Origin: Verpa conica
Taxonomy: Eukaryota; Ascomycota; Pezizomycetes; Pezizales; Morchellaceae
Length of the DNA: 64,000 nt
NCBI GenBank assembly: GCA_033030425.1
Contig: JAUFSD010000015.1
Coordinates: forward strand, 930,001 to 994,000
Direction of reading: 5' to 3'
Of the stretch, positions 58,780-64,000 are shown piece by piece (the stretch's first letter is position 1; each line of letters begins with the position of its first letter). The notes beneath the pieces are model-generated. The model ran no database searches. It was given only the letters and a program-made list of their open reading frames with translations, and was not told where the DNA came from. The translations under genes and the position numbers were made by a program.

Positions 58780-60643
58780 TAGCTATTTGCGAGCTTTTAA
58801 ACTTACGCCTTTTCTTTCATTAAAATTTAACTATCGTAAGCCACTCAGAAGCGTCTTTTATAAACACTCTACAAAAATCCAAAAATAAATTACCAGTGGT
58901 ACCTGTCAAATAGATAATAAGTCTAAAAACTCTAAAAAGAAGATTCTCAATTCTATAATACAAAGAGTCTAAAACTAAGGTATATAAGTATATATAGGCT
59001 TGAAGGTAATCACCAAGCTAAGAACTCGGTATCGAAAATTAATAGATGATTCTCCCTACGAATAAGGTTGTCAGTTACGATCAGGGATAAAATCACAACA
59101 TATTATTCGAACTTATAAGTTACTAGCTAGCTATATAGTGTAAATTTAGCTATATAAAACCCAACACTAGAACCATTTTTAGATAGGGGGTTATACGTTA
59201 GCAGTAAAAATAAGGTCGCAAAAAACAAAAGAGAACAGCATATCACAGCAATTAACTACATACAAGTGCTACATTGGCTATAGAAAGTGAATACGGTAGC
59301 TAATATTAAGAGATGATCCTGGAAATCGTAATACTTAAATATTATAAGACATATATGTTCTGGCCCGACGTCCTCTATATGGACCAGCCTACGTCCTGTA
59401 TGGGCAACAACATAAAAAACCCCTGGCTACAAAAAAACACTCAGAACAAAGCTTCCAGCCTCCTAAAAATTTAATAAAGCATAGTATAAAATCCAAAAAA
59501 ATCTCAAATATAGTTCAAGATAGATTCATATTTTCTAGCTATTATTCTCATTCTTTTGAGTGTGCCTGTATTAATTAAGCTATACTTTGTTGGCTTGCCC
59601 ATGGGTGTCCCTCCAACAGGTAGGGCACCTAACAGATTGCCCGTTGAGGGGACGTCCCCCCGATAGGCACGTCCCCCCAACGGGCCAGAACATATACATA
59701 GTTTGACGGTATTAGGATAATCTTAGCACTAAAAAAACATAGTCGAGTGATATTACATGACACTAAACCTACAGCAGTCAGGTAATAGGATTGAGAGTAT
59801 AAACTATTGAGTTTCAAGGGTCACATAAACCCCTTTTTGGCTTATGAGCCCTCTCCAGTTCAGGGGCATTGTGCTCTTCTATTCTTGCTCTAGAATTCCA
59901 TGGCCGCATGGCCGATTAAGAAAGCCAACGCCCTTGAATCTAAACCACGTCTGTGACCTTATATATAAATTTATCACCATACATGATATAAAAAGTTTGA
60001 AACAATATTGGTTATGATTTGGACGCGCTCGGATTACCGCACGTGGCCTGGTGGCTACCACTAGTGCGCATGTATGTTTAGGTCATTTATTCTAATAAAA
60101 AGAACACATTCACCACGTGAACCACTCTAGTCATTTGAAGTTATTCGGGAGAGACAATGATGTAAAAATTAATCTGATTTACAAATTTTTAATTTTAAGG
60201 ACTAACTGGCTAATCTGAGCGTATGCGAATGTATTTTTAACTATCCCTACGTCCCTAATGCTAGACTAAATCCACAAGATCTTGCTTGTAGAAAAAGGAG
60301 AAAGCCTAGCCCTAAATAAACCCGAATATAATTTAGCGGGTGGAAAATAAGCAGAAGAGAACGTCACACGTTAAACTCACCACCTAGAACACCTATCCGC
60401 TACGCTGTAGATACATATAATTTGACTCCACTAAAAAGCAGTATAAATCAAGGGTAAGGGGAATAGACAAGTATCTTGATAATCACAAATAGAAAATGAA
60501 CACTAGAAGGTAAGAAAAAGAGAAATAGGAAACGCCATACGGGCGAGCAAATATTCACAAGTCGAATCGAAGAAAAACATATGATACGATACATCCCTTG
60601 AAGAAAAATCACAAGAAAAAAAGGACCCGCTGTGGATGTGCTT
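58780..60643. other. Intergenic region, AT-rich, with a small inverted-repeat element
   Basis: About 1.9 kb without a supported gene. The ORFs on the minus strand at 59629-59817 and 59879-60061 have no features. It contains the MITE-like unit at 59352-59696 described separately. Confidence 0.5.
59352..59696. mobile_element. Possible MITE with 16-bp terminal inverted repeats
   Basis: TATATGTTCTGGCCCG at 59352-59367 is the exact reverse complement of CGGGCCAGAACATATA at 59681-59696. The 345-bp interior is AT-rich and has no coding capacity. Near the right end are repeated GACGTCCCCCC words. A target duplication is not evident beyond a possible TA/CATA. It could be a non-autonomous DNA transposon. 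Confidence 0.45.
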
Positions 60644-63030
60644 TTAAAAGAAACGATGCCCTATACTTGGTTTGTCAACGCCTTCCACCACACGCCAGTT
60701 GGTTTGCCTCTCTTCATTCCTTCTTCTACCTCTTCGTTCATCTGACGCCCTGCGAGCCCTCTCCCGTATCCTCCTCATTTCCAGCTCGAGTTCTACTGCT
60801 GTCATATTTGAAGTCTCACTCGCTTCTGTCAAGACAGTGCTAGCCCCGACACTTCTTCTATTGCTAGACTGGTCCTCAAACTGATCTGGGGTATTCCGCA
60901 AAGAATGTCGTGCTGGTGTTGGTGAAAGGCCACCAGTAGCGCGACCAGTGATGGTATTGAAAGAAGAGATGGTAGAGGGTACAGATACAACGGACATCTT
61001 AGAGTTGGACCCAGATCGAGACATTAGAGTTGGCAGAATCAGTTGACCTGGCCCACTTGCTATATCTTCGGGATCTGGAGGTATCGGCGGAAGTGGTGGG
61101 TAGTTTTTGTGATTATATGAACCAACTGCAGATGTACGGACCCTTGGTGCGGTAGCAAATTTAGGAGGGGTAATAGTCTCGACTAGAAGATTCCGATCCT
61201 TCCGCCTTAATGGGTGCGATTGTGATTGGGAAGTTGATATGAGAGGCGGGGGAGATAGACGCTGGTGGGGGATTGGTGGGGCGGGATCGAGTTCAAGTAC
61301 ACTTCTGCCATTCCAAGAGAGTCTATGGGTGTGTCCTTTGACCGGTAGCTCCGCAGAAATATCAGTATCTGTAGAACCAGTAGATACCCTTGAAGGGCGT
61401 GAAGATCTCCGAGAAACACTAAAGCCTCCAAATGCTGCAGATAATGGTGGGTCTGCGGTACGCTCGGGGGAATCTTTCCTCTCTACGGGGGGGTCAGGAG
61501 CTTGTCGTCGCTCTTTTACACGATTGTATTGTGACGAGATATGATCTGCAATATCTGTCCCCCCATACAACTGGGTATACGAAAACCGATTTGATGACCT
61601 ATGGGAAGACCGCTTTGACTGAGACTCTACAGGTGCATTTGCCCTCATGAGAGCAGATACATTCGGATATTTGAGTGCGATAGCTGCTGGCGCCGCAGGA
61701 GGAGGAGAAAGGGCTTTGAAAAGGCTGCTTTGCTCATTATGAGGAGAAAAATCGCGTGCTGTTGAGATATCTGTTTCTGGTGAAATCGGTGAAAGATTTG
61801 TATCGAGTTCGAGCGTGATGGGCCTGAACGAGGAAGATCTTTGGTGTAGGTTTCTTGTATTGATCACTGGATAGCTGTGTCGTTTTGGGCCTTTGCTCGT
61901 TGATGCACTATTACTTCGGGAACGGCCACTCCCACTCGCGCGCTCGGTATAAAAGTCGTTTGACAGCGGATTTCCAGTAATGCGTTCAATCTTACCAATG
62001 ACTGGTACTGATATTCCTGCGCTGTCGATGCCCCCATTTTCATGCGAATGCCGCACATTGTATCCTTGCCCAACGACCACTGCTCTCTCGATACCATTGC
62101 CCAGAAAGCTCCTACCTCTATGAAATCCTTCATCCACAGCCTCGCGAGCTTCCTGCAGTGGTACTATCTGTGACTGCCTCCTAGATGTGCGAGGTAGGGA
62201 ACCAATGGTGTCTTCAGGTCTATTAAGAAGCCGCTGCTCTCTAGAGGACCTCCCATGTTTTAGTATACTCCCACGCCGCTGCTGATTTCTTTCTCTAGAT
62301 TCTCCTACAGCCTCCTCATCCTGTTTCTCGACACTTGATTGACCTCGTCGTCTCTTCTTGTACGCACGGACAAAGATGATTACTGCGCCAATAAATGTTA
62401 TAAGAACGAGAAGTGAAATGACTGTGATTGATGGCACGATGACTTTTGGGGAGACTGACGAGGATGCCGTGTCTGCGCCGTTGGTGGGCATGATTCTTCT
62501 TCTTCTTCTTCTTCTTCTTCTTCTTCTTCTTCTTCTTCTTCTTCTTCTTCTTCTTCTAATACACCTTCTCCTGCCCTCACCCGCCAAACAGTCGATGATG
62601 AAGAAAGAGGAGCTGTAGGATTGTAAATTGTAGAAGATCTATGGCCTATAGAAGATCTGAGACCTGAAGATCTAGGGACCGTGGAGGTTCTAGGGCCAGT
62701 TGAGGACCTAGGAACTGCGGAAGGCCTACAGGCTGCGGAAGACCTTGCCCCCGTGGAAGGCCTGGGCTGTGATCTAGGTTGTATCCTTGCCCTGCCTTTC
62801 CCGGTATTGCGCCGTTGTACAGTGACAGTTGGGAAGAGGCGCTGACGATGGACCGCACCCACCACTACGACTGCCTTCGACGAGTCGCAATGAGGTCGCA
62901 ACTGTGAAAGATAATTCGGGCAGCAGCGCACGGTATAGATAGATGAGGCGACAGAGGTAGGACGAGTACGGGCCCGCCTTTGTAAACGTGAATGCGCACC
63001 ACCGGAAAAAGAACGGCTAGCAAAAGGCAT
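60644..63030 (-). CDS. Single-pass membrane protein, Ser/Arg-rich cytosolic tail
   Basis: Proposed exons on the minus strand are 63030-62565 and 62472-60644 (92-bp intron containing the GAA repeat, 764 aa). The second exon is well supported: a single membrane helix, PSITVISLLVLITFIGAVIIFV, is followed by the stop-transfer KKRRRG and a roughly 550-residue disordered cytosolic tail rich in Ser, Arg and Pro. It ends in a conserved-looking RNEERQTNWRVVEGVDKPS. The first exon is Ser/Thr/Pro-rich just before the membrane helix (TGPRTSTVPRSSG), as in wall-stress sensors of Mid2/Wsc type, but a signal peptide is not evident, so the 5' end may have another intron or start. The function is unknown. Confidence 0.62.
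62492..62557 (-). repeat. GAA/TTC trinucleotide repeat, about 22 units
   Basis: An uninterrupted run of TTC on the plus strand, GAA on the gene strand. It reads as poly-Glu in one frame and poly-Arg in another, each frame joining a different neighbouring ORF. The intron model above removes it. Confidence 0.95.
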
Positions 63031-64000
63031 TTGGCAGCGTCACTGCGGAAGAGCCAGCATGTATGGGGGAAATGGTCCGGCGAAACGGGGAAATAAGCAA
63101 AAGGTCAAGCAAAAAAAGAGTGGATTAGAACAGTAAAGGGCTAGCCATTGACAATAAAAAATATATATAAATAAAGTACCGGCTGAATATATATATATGT
63201 ATGGGGTAGGTGCGGCAAAGAAAAGAAGAAGCCAGGGTAGGGGGGGGGATAAGCATGAAGACAACACGAGAACAAGAGCCAGAAGATGAGAGGGAAGGCG
63301 GGGTAGATAAAAAGAAAGTCGAAACCCCCAAATTCCAACACCACCCTTCAGTACCACCACCACGGCCATTGCCATGAATGTATAACTATTTCATGACTGC
63401 CAGCACGAGGCGCAAAGCGCATAACACCATCAGCGGACCATAAAACAAAGGGTTGAGAGACGGAACAGCTGCATGGAGAGAGAGAGAAGTCAACGGAATA
63501 GGCAAGGAGGCCGGTGGAATGTATGATTGATACCCTGTGCGGTATGTGTGTACATAGAGGGGGGGGGGGTTGTGTGACCGGGGGTGGAAAAGAGGATTAT
63601 CTGAAGCAGGGGAGATTTTGAAGGGCCTGTAGAGTACTGTATACCTAGTACAAGAGAAGACTTTACTGCGTACGAGAAGCACAAGAAGAGGTGGTGAGAG
63701 AAAGTCGTGATGGTGGTGGACTCGATGTAAGTGCAAGGGTCTGTACCTGGGTAGCACGGACTGGCCCATCTCGTCATTGTGTACGGGGGACCCCTTCCTA
63801 CTCGGACAGACAAGGCAAAACCCCCCCTGCCTTTCGGTCCATGGATTGAACCGAAAAATCTGCTTTGTGTCAAGATACACCGCGAGTCAATACAATCAAT
63901 AAATCAGTCGGTAGTCAATATAGTAGAGCAGATACCGCTTTCTTGAGGTTATTTTTAGGCCCAGGACTTGGCCAAACACGCAAAATGTCTTTCCAAACTA
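63031..64000. other. Right edge of the window, no supported gene
   Basis: This is the probable promoter and 5' leader of the membrane-protein gene. It contains a TATATATA tract near 63190 and homopurine/G-runs (63240 and 63560). Three overlapping minus-strand ORFs at 63386-63880 have no recognisable features and could not be supported. Confidence 0.45.

Noticed and set aside
63386..63880. 164-aa minus-strand ORF near the right edge
   Set aside because: Two overlapping frames of similar length and biased composition; no domain, no splice context.

Overview
The window is nuclear DNA of a filamentous ascomycete (Pezizomycotina; a repeat-rich Pezizomycetes-like genome is possible but not proven). 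The evidence is compact genes with many 50-90 bp GT-AG introns, conventional fungal families (Rad6-type E2, kinesin-1, nonaspanin, complex I 21.3 kDa subunit, CCDC124) and fungal-type transposons (Helitron, chromovirus, Tc1, pogo, ORF1-only LINE). No rRNA, tRNA or CRISPR could be supported.

The left part (1 to about 29.9 kb) is almost entirely nested mobile DNA. Three LTR families are recognisable from their TG...CA ends, internal TATA boxes and repeated copies: family A (about 1.16 kb, sense end TGTTGTAGGC), family B (about 0.6 kb, sense end TGTAACCGC) and family C (about 0.61 kb, sense end TGTTATTTTT). Target-site duplications (TTCAC, AAACA, CGTTG, TCGAC) allow the order of insertion to be read. 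The central item is a 10.3 kb Helitron at 4709-15024, inserted into a family B LTR. The two halves of that LTR resume exactly at the Helitron ends, with an A at the left flank, CTAG at the 3' end and a T at the right flank. It carries a spliced accessory gene (350 aa), a spliced Rep/PIF1-helicase gene (1389 codons with a single in-frame stop), minisatellites, and on the opposite strand an intact gene for a 2-oxoglutarate/Fe(II) dioxygenase of the TET/JBP-like fungal type. Further right are chromovirus fragments (integrase with chromodomain on minus, protease on plus) and two tandem ORF1-only LINE copies.

The right part (about 30.7-63 kb) is an ordinary gene-rich stretch: mitochondrial-type thiolase (-), Rad6 E2 (+), kinesin-1 (+), a 2EXR/F-box-like protein (+), NDUFA11-type complex I subunit (-), TM9 nonaspanin (-), a PCI-domain Thp1/PCID2/CSN12-like protein (+), a DHA-type MFS transporter (+), CCDC124 (+), a fungal protein of unknown function with two C-terminal membrane segments (+), a GIT1/phosphate-type MFS transporter (+), and a single-pass membrane protein (-) with a GAA repeat in a probable intron. 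Exon boundaries were derived by hand from splice sites, reading frame and family conservation; total lengths are divisible by three in every model given.
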